Shown in pieces: positions 24,870 to 35,336 of a stretch of 64,000 nt of DNA (positions within the stretch are counted from its first letter, which is position 1; the number at the start of each line of letters is the position of its first letter). This DNA is from Rhodoferax sp. Lineage in GTDB: Bacteria; Pseudomonadota; Gammaproteobacteria; Burkholderiales; Burkholderiaceae_C. The notes under the pieces were generated by a model. That model saw only the letters and a program-made list of their open reading frames with translations, was not told the DNA's origin and did no database searches. A program made the position numbers and the translations under genes. Where the stretch lies: positions 1 through 64,000 of the forward strand of contig JAIFLV010000052.1 of NCBI GenBank assembly GCA_020048895.1. The letters are read 5' to 3'.

Positions 24870-24973
24870 GACGGTTCCTTTTGAAGCAAAAGGCCAGTGT
24901 GCGTGGCGCTGTGAATCAATGCAATTACGTCCCAGGTAGTTGCGCCGATGTGGGTATGTGCTTCAATGGATGG

Positions 24974-25783
24974 ATGGACACCGCCAGCCCCACGCTTCGA
25001 GACACTCTGCAAACTGCACGCAAGTCGCGCCGGTTGAGCCAACTGGAACTGGCGCTGCGGATCGGTGTTTCACAACGCCATGTGAGCTTTGTGGAGAGTG
25101 GACGGTCCCAACCCAGCCGCGAGTTGCTGCTGGCGTGGTTGCTGGAGCTACAGGCACCGTTGGCATTGCGCAATGTGGCGCTGCAGCAGGCGGGTTTTGC
25201 ACCGGTGTACCGCGACAGCGAGCTGCACGATGCCGTGCTCGCGCCGGTGCGCGAGGCGCTGGGCCACCTGCTGCAAGCACACGACCCGATGCCTGCCCTG
25301 GTGCTGGATGCCTCCTGGAACGTCGTGCAGATGAACCGGGGTGCGCAGTGGATCGCTATCACCCTGATGCCCTGGATGGTGCAACTGCCGCAGGGCCAAC
25401 CGATCAACTTGCTCGATGCCATGTTGCATCCGCAAGGCATGACCAGCCGAATCACCAACCTGGAGGAAGTAGCCCCCGCCATGCTCGCCCACCTTCGGGA
25501 TGACGCCAGCGTGGTGCCTGAACTGCTGCCGCGTGTGGAGCAACTGGCGAACCAGTTTCAATCGCGTCTGGGCAACAAGCGACTCGTTGCCTGGCCGCGC
25601 CAGATGGCTCCAGTACTTACCACCCGTTTTGCAACGGATTACGGCGAGTTGGCGTTCTTTAGCATCTTTTCCACGTTTGGCACCCCGCAAGACATCACCC
25701 TCGCCTCCTTGCGTGTGGAGCACATGTTTGCCGCAGACACGGTGACCCGGCAGGTGGTGATGGAGCAGGTTCGCGGCTTTTGA
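24974..25783 (+). CDS. XRE-family HTH regulator with MmyB-like ligand-binding domain
   Basis: 269 aa from the ATG at 24,974; the ATG at 24,956 is an alternative and the track's TTG at 24,881 is unlikely. The HTH reads TLQTARKSRRLSQLELALRIGVSQRHVSFVESGRSQPS. The remainder is the MmyB-type PAS-like domain (PALVLDASWNVVQMNRGA, FFSIFSTFGTPQDITLASLRVEHMF). Some related regulators bind fatty acids or similar small ligands. It likely controls itself and the divergent small-membrane-protein pair across the 104-bp gap. Confidence 0.85.
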   Translation: MDTASPTLRDTLQTARKSRRLSQLELALRIGVSQRHVSFVESGRSQPSRELLLAWLLELQAPLALRNVALQQAGFAPVYRDSELHDAVLAPVREALGHLLQAHDPMPALVLDASWNVVQMNRGAQWIAITLMPWMVQLPQGQPINLLDAMLHPQGMTSRITNLEEVAPAMLAHLRDDASVVPELLPRVEQLANQFQSRLGNKRLVAWPRQMAPVLTTRFATDYGELAFFSIFSTFGTPQDITLASLRVEHMFAADTVTRQVVMEQVRGF

Positions 25784-25927
25784 ATCAATGCAAACTTATT
25801 GGTCGCAAATATACTGATAAGTATTATTTATAACCACAAAGTTTCTAATGATACTAATTGGTAGTAAATTCTCCCTGCGCCACATTTTTGGCGGCTTGAG
25901 ATGACCTCAACACATTTGGAGAACCCT
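25784..25927 (+). promoter_or_regulatory. AT-rich leader and promoter region of the fasciclin gene
   Basis: It is strikingly AT-rich against the window, with ATACTGATAAGTAT (a small palindrome) and TATTATTTATAA, good candidates for operator and -10 elements. It ends in TTTGGAGAACCCT, the ribosome site of the fasciclin gene. Confidence 0.45.
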
Positions 25928-26383
25928 GTGAAAAAAACGCTGATTGCATCCATTCTTTCCCTTGGCATGGCCTTCTCTGCACATGCCAAAGACATTGTCG
26001 ACACCGCCGTGGCAGCCGGCAGCTTCAAGACCCTTGCGACCGCTCTGGGCGCTGCGGGCCTGGTCGACACACTCAAGGGCAAGGGCCCGTTCACGGTATT
26101 TGCGCCGACCGACGACGCGTTTGCCAAAATCCCGAAAGCCGACCTTGACGCTTTGCTCAAAGACAAGGCCAAACTCACCGCCGTGCTGACCTACCACGTG
26201 GTTGCCGGCAAAGTGATGGCGGCGGACGTGAAGGCCGGCAAGGTCAAGACCGTGCAGGGCTCCGAGCTGACGGTGACCACGACGGACGGCGTCAAAGTGG
26301 ACAATGCCAAGGTCGTCAAGACCGACATCGCGGCTGACAACGGCGTCATTCACGTCATTGACACCGTAGTGATGCCCAAGTAA
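25928..26383 (+). CDS. Secreted fasciclin (FAS1) domain protein
   Basis: The start is GTG at 25,928 with GGAG 7 nt upstream, giving signal peptide [20 protein letters not shown]. The track's ATG at 25,901 would put extra residues before it. The mature ~130 residues are one FAS1 domain: [67 protein letters not shown]1 proteins are periplasmic or surface proteins implicated in adhesion. A strong hairpin follows the stop by 17 bp. Confidence 0.92.
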   Translation: MKKTLIASILSLGMAFSAHAKDIVDTAVAAGSFKTLATALGAAGLVDTLKGKGPFTVFAPTDDAFAKIPKADLDALLKDKAKLTAVLTYHVVAGKVMAADVKAGKVKTVQGSELTVTTTDGVKVDNAKVVKTDIAADNGVIHVIDTVVMPK

Positions 26384-26400
26384 GACGGCTATCCGATAGT

Positions 26401-26432
26401 GGGCAGAAGGCGCCAACGTGCACCTTCTGCCC
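26401..26432 (+). terminator. Strong hairpin downstream of the fasciclin gene
   Basis: Perfect 10-bp stem GGGCAGAAGG / CCTTCTGCCC with a 12-nt loop, 17 bp after the stop. No T-run follows on the plus strand (CCAAAAA follows, which reads as TTTTTGG on the minus strand). It could stabilise the 3' end or terminate transcription weakly. Confidence 0.7.
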
Positions 26433-26451
26433 CCAAAAACCCATCACATCC

Positions 26452-27135
26452 ATGAAAAATCTCGCCATGCCCTACGCGCTTACGTCCAAGCTGCAACCGC
26501 TACGTTGGTCTTACGCGTGGTTTTCCGTGTTTTTCGTCCTCGTTGCCCTCACCATCTCCATGCCTAGCCACGCCATTGAAGAGCCCGAATACACCGTGGT
26601 GCGTCAGTTTGAGGGTATCGAGATTCGCCAGTATCCCGCCTTCACTGTGGCGGAAACTGTCGTGCAAGGGTCTGCCAGTGAGGCCGGCAATCGGGCATTT
26701 CCGATACTGGCCGGATACATCTTTGGCAAGAACAAGGGTGAGCGTAAGTTGGAAATGACGGCACCCGTCACGCAGGCCGCAGTACCGGTCAAACTGGAAA
26801 TGACCGCACCGGTCACTCAAACTGCAGCGCCAGGTGGCTTTCTGGTGCAGTTCGTCTTGCCCCGCGGAGTGACGGTGGATACGGCGCCAGAGCCGCTCGA
26901 CGCGCGGGTGGTGCTGCGTGAAGTGCCAGGGCGCCAGGTCGCTGTGATTCAGTATTCCGGCTTCTGGTCCGAATCCAATTACAACGAACACCTTGCCAAA
27001 CTGCAGTCGGCAATGCAAACCGCTACGGTTGCCTGGACTGGAGAGCCGGTTCTGTCGCGCTACAACGGGCCGATGACACCCTGGTTTCTGCGGCGCAACG
27101 AGATTTGGCTGGCCGTGGAAGCGAAGAATTCCTGA
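26452..27135 (+). CDS. SOUL-family haem-binding protein, exported
   Basis: 227 aa. An N-terminal hydrophobic stretch (WFSVFFVLVALTISMPSHA) acts as signal peptide or anchor. The SOUL domain shows EYTVVRQFEGIEIRQYPAFTVAET, AFPILAGYIFGKN, KLEMTAPVTQ (twice in tandem), SGFWSESNYNEHLAKL and YNGPMTPWFLRRNEIWL. Bacterial SOUL proteins bind or handle haem. Initiation could also be at the ATG for MPYALTSK, five codons later. It follows the fasciclin gene at 68 bp, beyond the hairpin. Confidence 0.9.
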   Translation: MKNLAMPYALTSKLQPLRWSYAWFSVFFVLVALTISMPSHAIEEPEYTVVRQFEGIEIRQYPAFTVAETVVQGSASEAGNRAFPILAGYIFGKNKGERKLEMTAPVTQAAVPVKLEMTAPVTQTAAPGGFLVQFVLPRGVTVDTAPEPLDARVVLREVPGRQVAVIQYSGFWSESNYNEHLAKLQSAMQTATVAWTGEPVLSRYNGPMTPWFLRRNEIWLAVEAKNS

Positions 27136-27149
27136 CCCTGGCTACCGCA

Positions 27150-27878
27150 TCAGTCCAGTACTGCCGCCACCAGCCGGATGCCCAGCGTCCACAAATCGAC
27201 ATCCGCGCCGGTGGATAGGAGTGTGCCGCGCTGTGCCTGTGCTTCGCGCTGTGCCTGTAGTCGGTCGCGTTCGATCATGATCAGGGCATCGGCCAACTCG
27301 GGTGCCTTGACGGCGTTGGGCGTGGTGACGGCCCGGGCATAACCCTGCAGCGCCTTTTCTACTGCTTTGGGGTCCAGCAGCGAAAAAGCCGAGCGGCAGT
27401 GTGGGCAGGCGTGGTCCTTGCGAAGATCGACAGGAGCACCGCAACTGCTGCAGTGGATGACGGCCACACGCCGGGCGATGTCGTCAACCTCCGGCTTGGT
27501 GAGTTGTCGTACAAACCCCTTTTCGATCATGAACGACGAAAACGGCGCGAAGCGACCGTCGCGATTGGGGCAGCGGTAGGTGATGTAACGGCCGCTGCGC
27601 ACCACATCAAAGCCCTGTGCCAAAGCGGCGTTGCAACGCGGACAGTGCACCTTGGCCGCAAGCGGCTGGCGCGCGGATTCACGGCGGTCGTGCAACACGC
27701 GAAACAACTCTGCCACCGCAGCCGGGGTCAGCTTGAGGTTTTCCTGCGGATCAAACCACAGGCCATGGCAGGCAAAGCACAGGTCCAGATCGACCGTTCC
27801 ACCACTCAGGCCCGGCAGGCGCAGGCTTTCCATTGCGTCGCGGCAGGAAGGGCATCGGATCGGCGTGTGCGTATGCAT
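27150..27878 (-). CDS. Zinc-ribbon protein with TFIIB-like and additional CxxC modules (242 aa)
   Basis: ATG at 27,878 behind GGAGTTCCC is preferred over the track's TTG at 27,893. Three Cys modules are seen: CPSCRDAM with LDLCFACHGLWFD (zf-TFIIB type), CPRCNAAL, and CSSCGAP with CPHCRSAF. The C-terminus is helical (ALIMIERDRLQAQREAQAQRG). It is probably a cytosolic zinc protein of unknown role. It is downstream of and on the same strand as the S9 peptidase gene, with an 18-bp gap, so co-transcribed. Confidence 0.75.
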   Translation of the reverse strand: MHTHTPIRCPSCRDAMESLRLPGLSGGTVDLDLCFACHGLWFDPQENLKLTPAAVAELFRVLHDRRESARQPLAAKVHCPRCNAALAQGFDVVRSGRYITYRCPNRDGRFAPFSSFMIEKGFVRQLTKPEVDDIARRVAVIHCSSCGAPVDLRKDHACPHCRSAFSLLDPKAVEKALQGYARAVTTPNAVKAPELADALIMIERDRLQAQREAQAQRGTLLSTGADVDLWTLGIRLVAAVLD

Positions 27879-27896
27879 TTGGGAACTCCGCAATCC

Positions 27897-29900
27897 TTAG
27901 AGTTTAAGCACCGTCTCCATAAAGCGCACCACGGTGTAGAAGCGGAAATCGGCATTTTCTTTTCGAGCGAAGCCATGTCCCTCGTTGTCGGCACGCAGAT
28001 ACCAGACTGGAGTGCCGTTCGCGCGTGCGCGCTCGACCATTTGCTCGGCTTCAGTGACTGGCACACGCGGGTCGTTTTTGCCCTGGATCACCAGCAACGG
28101 CTTGGTGATTTTGTGGGCGTTGGTCAGTGGGGAAATCCTTTCCAGAAACGCACGCATGGCAGGATCGCGCTCATCGCCATATTCCACCCGGCGCAGGTCG
28201 CGGCGGTAGCTTTCGGTGTTGTTCAGGAACGTTACGAAGTTGGAGATGCCCACCGTATCAATCGCTCCGGCAATGCGGTCGGCATAGTGCGTGCTGACGG
28301 CCAGACTCATATAGCCGCCGTAGCTGCCCCCACTCACCATGACCCGTGATGCGTCCAGGTTCGGCTGGGTTGCGATCCAGTCGAGCAAAGCGCCGATGTC
28401 CTTGACCGAGTCCTCGCGCTTCATGCCATCATCCAGCGTCAAAAACGTTTTGCCAAAGCCGCTTGAACCCCTGACGTTAGGTTGAACAATGGCAATGCCC
28501 AGTTCGTTCAAGAAGTAGTTGTAGCGGTTCATGAAGCCGATCTTGGCCTGTCCCTCCGGGCCGCCATGAATGTCGATCAGGACCGGACGTTTTCCCTTGA
28601 ACTGCGCAGGCGGCTGGCTCAACAGCCCGCTGATAGTGCGACCGTCAAAGCTCTTCCAGCGGACAATTTCCTGCTCGACGAAGCGGGTCATATCCACGCC
28701 GGGCGGTGCATACGCCTGGGTCCACTGCTCCACGCGGCCATTGGTGACATCCAGCGTCCACAGCTGACTCGGTCCCTGGGCGCTGTTGAGGGAGAAGGCC
28801 AGTTCCGGTTGCGCGCGGTGAAAATCGGTCGAGCCTACGCTGCCGTTCGGAATCTTCGGTGTTGGCATTTCCTGGAGGGTGCGGCCATTGAAAAGACGGA
28901 GCTCGTCACGTCCGTCCACATTGAACTGCAAGGCGATCCAGCTCGCGTCTTCGGTGGCTGAACCTCCCGCAACATCCCACGGGATGTGTGCGCTGATCCG
29001 GTCAATGGCTCCGGAGCCCAGATTCAGGCGCATGGCTTCACTGAACTCTCCCGCGCGGTTGCTGGTGAAGAACAGCGCTTTTCCGTCCGGAGAAAAGTCG
29101 CGTGAAAAATGTGCAGCTTTCACCGATTCGCCGGCAGCGGGCAACACCTGACGTCGCTCGCCGCTCTGCATGTCCAGTACCCACACTTGCGACTCATTGG
29201 CCGAAAGGTAGCGTGTGAGGGCTAACTGGCGGTCATCACGGGACACCCCCGTGCCCCACCAGCCGCCGCCGGGAAGCTCGGCCACTTTGCGGCGAGCCTG
29301 TGGCTGCAGCGGGTCCATCAACCAGAAGGTGGTGGTGACTTCAGTCCGGCGTCCGCCCTGAGCCGTACGGTCCAGTGGCTGCGACGTGTAGAGCAGCTCA
29401 CTACGGCCATGCAGCCAGGTGAGGGTGTTGTGGCGCTCGTCGGGGTTGGTCAGCAGGGTGGTTTGGCGAGAAGCCAGGTCCAGTCGGAACAGTTGCGCCG
29501 CCTCGTTGCCGCCGCTGGAGCGCTCAAAGACCAGATAACCGCCGTTGCGCGGCTCGAAGGTGGCTGATGTCACGGGCTCCGTTGCATTGGTCAGTTGCTC
29601 CGGCGTTGCGAGGGGTGACTTGATGAGGTAGAGCTGCGCCAGCGTATCGCCTGCCTTGCGGTGTGCCACCACCATCTGGCGCTGTTGCGGATGCCAGTCC
29701 ACGAAAGTATGACCGCGAAAGTCCGTGTAATTGGCCACGCGATCTACCAGCGTCTGCGGTATGGGCGGGATGCCCTGTGTAAAAAGGTTGGCGTTCGGTG
29801 CGAAGACGGCGGCCGGTGCTGGTGGTGAAACCGGAGAATATGCACAGCCAGCGAGTGCTGCCGCAGCCAAAAATAGTGTCGTTGTCAGATAGCGTTGCAT
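27897..29900 (-). CDS. S9-family (prolyl oligopeptidase-like) peptidase, lipoprotein
   Basis: The track runs back to 30,500, but ATG at 29,900 gives a lipoprotein signal (MQRYLTTTLFLAAAALAGC). The 667-aa protein has an N-terminal TolB/DPP-like beta-propeller (repeats around residues 60-390) and a C-terminal alpha/beta hydrolase: DIHGGPEGQ, nucleophile in SGGSYGGYMS, Asp in GKNDPRVP and His in DNEGHGF. The serine-peptidase triad is complete. It should cleave oligopeptides in the periplasm. It diverges from the esterase gene across 135 bp. Confidence 0.9.
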   Translation of the reverse strand: MQRYLTTTLFLAAAALAGCAYSPVSPPAPAAVFAPNANLFTQGIPPIPQTLVDRVANYTDFRGHTFVDWHPQQRQMVVAHRKAGDTLAQLYLIKSPLATPEQLTNATEPVTSATFEPRNGGYLVFERSSGGNEAAQLFRLDLASRQTTLLTNPDERHNTLTWLHGRSELLYTSQPLDRTAQGGRRTEVTTTFWLMDPLQPQARRKVAELPGGGWWGTGVSRDDRQLALTRYLSANESQVWVLDMQSGERRQVLPAAGESVKAAHFSRDFSPDGKALFFTSNRAGEFSEAMRLNLGSGAIDRISAHIPWDVAGGSATEDASWIALQFNVDGRDELRLFNGRTLQEMPTPKIPNGSVGSTDFHRAQPELAFSLNSAQGPSQLWTLDVTNGRVEQWTQAYAPPGVDMTRFVEQEIVRWKSFDGRTISGLLSQPPAQFKGKRPVLIDIHGGPEGQAKIGFMNRYNYFLNELGIAIVQPNVRGSSGFGKTFLTLDDGMKREDSVKDIGALLDWIATQPNLDASRVMVSGGSYGGYMSLAVSTHYADRIAGAIDTVGISNFVTFLNNTESYRRDLRRVEYGDERDPAMRAFLERISPLTNAHKITKPLLVIQGKNDPRVPVTEAEQMVERARANGTPVWYLRADNEGHGFARKENADFRFYTVVRFMETVLKL

Positions 29901-30035
29901 TGGTTGTCCTGTTTCGAAGGTGCGTAGGGAGCGGCCATTGGCGTCATGCCCGCGATCCGGCGAATTATGACGTGCCAGCGTTCGCCAGCGGCGGTACATT
30001 TCTGCTTCTATCGATGCATGAAGGAGTTCCGTGAA

Positions 30036-30878
30036 ATGACTGATCGTATGACGTCGGCGGCGACGCTGGCAGGCGTCCTGACTGTTGCATCGACGCTGGT
30101 AGCGCCGTGCGTGGTTACGGCAACCACTCTGACCGAGACCATCGCAGGGCGCAACGCCATCCTGTACCAGCCGACCAACCTGTCGCCAGTGGGGAGTCGT
30201 GCGCTGGTGGTCGTGCTGCATGGCGGAATGGGCAATGCCGAACGCATTTCCAGCCTGCGGTCTGAGGGCAGCCTGAACCTGAATGCGGTGGCCGATGCAG
30301 GGGGTTTCATGGTCGCCTATCTGAACGGCACGCGCGTGTCCAGCGTGCTGGGTCCCAACATGCTTGGTTGGAATGCCGGTGCGTGCTGCGGTCTTCCCGC
30401 CGATCTGCGGGTGGACGATGTGGCTTATCTGACGCAAGCCATTGGCGCGATTGCCGAGCGTTATGGCATTGATCGCAATCGCATTTTCGGAGTGGGTCAC
30501 TCCAACGGCGCCATGATGACGCAGCGCATGCTATGCGAGACAGACGTGTTTGCCGCTGCGGTTCCGATCGCAGGGGGTCTCGAAACTGGTGCTGCGCAAT
30601 GTCCGGCGGGCAAGGGCAAGCGCCTCATGGCCATTCATGGCGAGATGGACCGCAACGTGCCGCTGGGCGGCGGCCGTGGCAAGGGTCTGGCCCGGATGGA
30701 CTTCACATCGCAAGCGGCAACTGCCACAGTGTGGCAGCGCTCGGGGGTGGTCTATGATCTTCAGGTGATCCCGGGCGCAGATCATTCGGTCGATTCCATC
30801 AACGCACAGGTTCTGAAGACGGAGTCGCAGACACTGGCGCAGAAAGTGGCACGCTTCTTTGGACTGCTCAGGCACTAG
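30036..30878 (+). CDS. Secreted PHB-depolymerase-family esterase (LpqC-like)
   Basis: ATG at 30,036 with AAGGAG upstream; the track start at 29,946 is too early. 280 aa with a signal sequence (SAATLAGVLTVASTLVAPCVVTA). The hydrolase shows the oxyanion HGGMGNAE, GWNAGACCG, the nucleophile in GVGHSNGAMM, and the late GADHSV His. This matches the esterase/feruloyl esterase group of the PHB depolymerase family. The substrate is unknown, probably an ester in the periplasm or outside. Confidence 0.88.
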   Translation: MTDRMTSAATLAGVLTVASTLVAPCVVTATTLTETIAGRNAILYQPTNLSPVGSRALVVVLHGGMGNAERISSLRSEGSLNLNAVADAGGFMVAYLNGTRVSSVLGPNMLGWNAGACCGLPADLRVDDVAYLTQAIGAIAERYGIDRNRIFGVGHSNGAMMTQRMLCETDVFAAAVPIAGGLETGAAQCPAGKGKRLMAIHGEMDRNVPLGGGRGKGLARMDFTSQAATATVWQRSGVVYDLQVIPGADHSVDSINAQVLKTESQTLAQKVARFFGLLRH

Positions 30879-30931
30879 CCAGGCACTAGCCAGGCGAGGT
30901 GCGCTTTGCATGCAGGCAAAATAGAGCTTTC

Positions 30932-33900
30932 ATGAACTCAGACCAAACCCGGTTTTCCCGAAACCTGTGGACGACAGTGGCGCTGCTGTTCGCCCTGGCG
31001 TTTGCCATTGTGCTTTACATGGTTCTGGAGCAACGGGTCGATCAAGCCAATGAGAGGCGTTTGCAGTCGCTCTTGCTGGCCAACGAATTGCGCCAATCGT
31101 CCGATGACCTGACGCGCATGGCGCGGACGTTTGTGGTCACGGGGGATCCCAGCTACCAACAGCATTACCAGGACATTCTGGATATTCGCAACGGAAAAAC
31201 ACGCCGAAGGGGGTGGGTCCGCGCCCGGCCGGCGGTCAATCGGTCGCCCTGCTGGATCTGATGCGTCAGGCCGGATTTACCGACGAGGAATTCCGCATGC
31301 TGGAGGTGGCCAAGGCCAATTCCGACGGCCTGACACGAACCGAGTTTGTCGCCATGGAACTGATGCAAACCACCGGAGCCCAGGCGCAGGCGGATCAGGC
31401 GCGGGCCCGCAGCATCATGCACGATGCACAGTACCACCGGGACAAGGCCTCCATCATGGCGCCGATCGACGCCTTCTATGGCTTGCTCGACCAGCGCACA
31501 TTGCAGGCGGTCAAGGACGCTCGGGCGCTTGCCACCGGGTTGCGCTTGATTCTGGTGGCGTTGGGGTTGGCATTGGTGGCGATGCTGGCGCGCACCAACC
31601 GGTCGCTGTTGGATACGCTGGGGGGCTCGGTGGATGCCGTGTTTGCCCACATGTCACGCATCGGACGGGGCGACTTTTCCACGCCCATCGACGTGCAGGA
31701 CCGGACCGGCATGAGTGTGCTGGGGCAACTCGCGCTGGCGCAGGACAGTCTGCGCGCCCTCGACCAGGCGAACCGGGACGCGCGCCTGGCGCAGGATAGC
31801 GCGGCGCGAGAGTCGGAGACGCTGATGACCGCAATTGATGCGCATGCCCTGGTGTCGATGACCAACCCGGCGGGAACCATCACTTACGCCAACGCCACGT
31901 TCAGCCGTGTCAGTGGCTATTCCAATGAGGAGCTGCTGGGGGCCAATCACCGCCTTGTGAAGTCCGATGTCCAGAGCGACAGTTACTGGGAGGCCATGTG
32001 GAAGGCCATTTCCAGTGGCTATGTGTGGCGTGATGTGGTGTGCAACCTCTCCAAGAGTGGTGCCCCGTATTGGGTGGATACAGTCATCGCGCCGTTTTTT
32101 GATGAGTCCGGCAACATTGAGCGCTATATCTCGATTCGTACCGATATCACCAACGTGCTGGCGGCGCAGGAAGCGCTCGCGGTGGAGCGTTCGCGCTTGC
32201 AGAACATCATCGAAGCGACCCGTGCCGGCACGTGGGAGATCAACCTGCATACCGGTGAAAGCATTGTCAACGCGCGCTGGTACGCGCTGTTTGGCTTTAC
32301 GCCCGAGGAAGTTGGCAATGATCCGGCAGGATTTTGGCGCACGCGGGTGCACCCCGACGACTTGCAGGTTGCCAATCAGAAACTGCAGGCCCACTGCGAT
32401 GGTGGCAGCGAGAATTACGAATTTGAGGCCCGGGTGCAATGCAAGGACGGCCACTGGATGTGGCAGCAGACACGTGGCAAGTTGATGACGCGCACAGCCC
32501 GGGGCGAACCGCAGTGGATGTACGGTATCGATCTGGACATCACGCAAGCGCACCAGATGGAAGTCGATATTCGCCATAAGAACGCGCTGATGCACAGCAT
32601 TCTGGAAAATGTGCCAGTCGGGCTCTGTGTTTTTGATGCGAACCTCGAGCTGGTCGAGTCCAATGCGATGTTCCGGTCCTTGCTGGAGTTTCCGCCGTCC
32701 TTGTTCGAAGGCGCGCACACCACATTCGAGTCGTTGCTGCGCTTCAACGCCCAGCGGGGCGAATATGGCGATGGCGACGTTGAGGAGATCGTGCGTGAAA
32801 AAATGGACCGCCAATTGTTGGCGCAGGCCCACAACTTTCAGCGCTCCCGTGCCAACGGTATGACTCTGGAGGTGCGCGGCGCCCCGATGCCTGATGGTGG
32901 TTTCGTCACCACTTACGCCGACATTACCGATCTGGTCAAGGCCACGGAAGCAGCACAGGCGGCGTCGCGTTCGAAGAGCCAGTTCGTGGCCAATATGAGC
33001 CACGAAATTCGCACGCCGATGAACGCCATTTTGGGCATGCTCAAGCTGTTGCAAAACACCGAGCTCTCGGCGCGCCAGCAAGACTATGCCTCCAAGACCG
33101 AAGGCGCAGCCAAGTCGCTGCTGGGCTTGCTCAACGACATTCTGGACTTCTCCAAGATGGAGGCCGGAAAGATGGTCATCGACCCGCAACCGTTCCATCT
33201 GGACGGCATCCTGCGCGACTTGTCGGTGATTCTGTCGGCCAATGTCGGCGCCAAACCGGTCGAGGTACTTTTTGATGTAGACAGCAGTGTTCCGAAGAGC
33301 CTGTTGGGCGACTCCATGCGGTTGCAGCAGGTGCTGATCAATCTGGGGGGCAATGCCGTCAAGTTCACGGCGCAGGGCGAGGTGATTCTCCAGATCAAGC
33401 TGGTGCAGCGCACTGACACCGATGCGACACTGAAGTTCTGCGTGCGTGACAGTGGTATCGGCATTGCAACCGAGAGTCAAAGCCAGGTGTTTGACGGGTT
33501 TTCGCAGGCCGAAGCATCGACCACACGCCGCTTTGGCGGCACCGGGCTCGGGCTGTCGATCTGTAAACGGCTGGTGGCACTGATGGGTGGGGAATTGGCG
33601 TTGGAGAGTGAACTGGGCAAAGGCAGCAGTTTTTTCTTCACCCTGGTGCTGCCGGTGGTGGACGACGCAGAACGTGGCAGCCAGGATCTGGCGCAGCAGA
33701 TGCAGGAACCGATGGAGGTTCTGGTGGTGGACGACAACCCGTTTGCCCGGGACCTTCTCATCGCCATGGTCGAGTCCTGGGGCTGGCAGGTGGATGCCGC
33801 GGCCAGCGGCCGGGAAGCGCTGGAATTGGTCCAGCGTCGCATCAGCAGTGGCAAGACGCCCTACCAGACCTTGCTGGTGGACTGGCAAATGCCGGGAATG

Positions 33901-35223
33901 GACGGATGGGAAACCATTCGACGCCTGGACGAACTGGCGCCTGGCACCAAGCCCCCCATCACGGTGATGGTGACCGCCCATGGCCGCGAGTCCCTGTCGC
34001 AGCGCAGCGCCCCTGAGCAGGCGCGCCTGAATGCTTTTTTGGTCAAGCCCGTCACGTCCTCGATGCTGTATGACGCCGTCGCCGATGCCCGCGCCGGTTT
34101 GAGCAATCTGCGCAGCCGTCCGCGCACGCAAGCACAGCAGTCCGGTCGCCTGCTAGGTTTGCGGATCCTGGTGGTCGAAGACAACCTGATCAACCAGCAG
34201 GTGGCGCAGGAGTTGCTCAGCGCCGAAGGTGCCGTGGTGCAACTTGCCGGCAATGGGCAACTCGGTGTAGCGGCGGTTGCCAGCGCCAGTCCCCCGTTTG
34301 ATGTGGTGCTGATGGATCTGCAAATGCCGGTAATGGATGGCTACGAAGCCACGCAGATCCTGCGCAATACCCTGGGCCTGACACAACTGCCCGTGATTGC
34401 GATGACCGCCAACGCCATGGCGTCCGACCGTGAGGCCTGTCTGGCCGCCGGCATGAACGACCATGTGGGCAAACCCTTTGATTTGACCCACCTGGTGGAG
34501 GTGCTGCGCAACCACACCGGGCGTGCGCGCAGCGTTGAGGCCACCGCAGCGCCAAGTGCCAGTGAATCGAGGGCGTCGGCGCCGTTGACCTCTATCGCGA
34601 TAGGCCCCGCAGAAGTGGATACCGAAGGTGCACTGGCGCGCCTGGGGGGCAACGCCGAACTTTATGCCGATATTTTGCAGGCCTATCTGCAGGAAACGGC
34701 GGCACTGCCGGACCAACTCGATGCCTTGTTGGCGGCTGCCAACAATACCGCTGCGGTGCGCCTGCTGCACACCCTCAAGGGCGTATCTGCCACCGTGGGG
34801 GCGAACTATCTGTCGACGGTTGCCAAGTCGATGGAAGCCACTATCAAGGCGGACCTGAGCGCAGCGCAACCACCGGAGTTTGCTGCCGCTTTTCGCCAGG
34901 CCGTGCTGTCCACGCTCGGCCCCATCGAGGAGATTGCCCACCGATATGCGCCCGTCGCAGCGCAAGGCGGTGCGCCTGCCAATGCGGCACCGATCGACTT
35001 TGTGCGCGTGCGCGCAGATGCCCTGGAACTGCTCGAACTGCTGCGCGCCTCGGACTTGCGCGCGCTGGAAGTGCACGGCACTTTGCCTCTTGCCTCAGCG
35101 CTGCCACATTCTGACCTGGGAGCAACGCTGGTCGACTTGGGTGCGGCGCTGGCTGCCTTTGACTTTCAGTTGGGCGTTCAGTATTGCGAGTCGTTACTGG
35201 CCCAGCTCGACGCGAGCAACTGA
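30932..35223 (+). pseudogene. Hybrid sensor histidine kinase, frameshifted near the N-terminus
   Basis: ORF 30,932-31,261 carries TM1 (TTVALLFALAFAIVLYMV) and the start of a periplasmic sensor (TFVVTGDPSYQQHYQDIL). The frame continues in 31,213-35,223 with TM2, three PAS domains, HisKA (NMSHEIRTPMN), HATPase (GTGLGLSI), two receivers (LVDWQMPGMDGW; VLMDLQMPVMDGY) and an HPt domain (LLHTLKGVSATVG). The shift lies near ACAC at 31,199-31,202. Dropping one AC joins the frames as GKTPKGVGPRP, but about 16 residues usually found there (the YWDLV segment) are still missing, so a deletion is also likely. The rest is intact. Confidence 0.85.
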
Positions 35224-35235
35224 AGGCGCAGGAAT

Positions 35236-35336
35236 ATTGCGATTCCAAATCTCTCGTGTCTAGGCGCGAAGCCGAAGGCAGTGCTGTTGCACGACAAGGC
35301 GAAGCAACAACGACACGGGTGATTTAGAAACGCAAT
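35236..35336. terminator. Long imperfect stem-loop between convergent genes
   Basis: A 25-nt left arm (35,236-35,260, ATTGCGATTCCAAATC...) pairs with 35,312-35,336 with about five mismatches, and a nested GTTGC/GCAAC stem lies in the loop. It fills the gap between the kinase stop and the UspA stop and even includes bases of the latter. It may be a bidirectional terminator or a REP-like mobile palindrome; the loop motif GCGCGAAGCCGAAGGCAGT looks like a dispersed repeat. Confidence 0.55.

Noticed and set aside
29901-30500. Upstream extension of the S9 peptidase ORF
   Set aside because: It overlaps the esterase gene on the opposite strand. The peptidase has a clean lipoprotein signal starting at 29,900.
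31654-34131. 825-aa minus-strand ORF
   Set aside because: Antisense to the hybrid histidine kinase, whose domains are unmistakable. No domain is recognisable in the antisense product.
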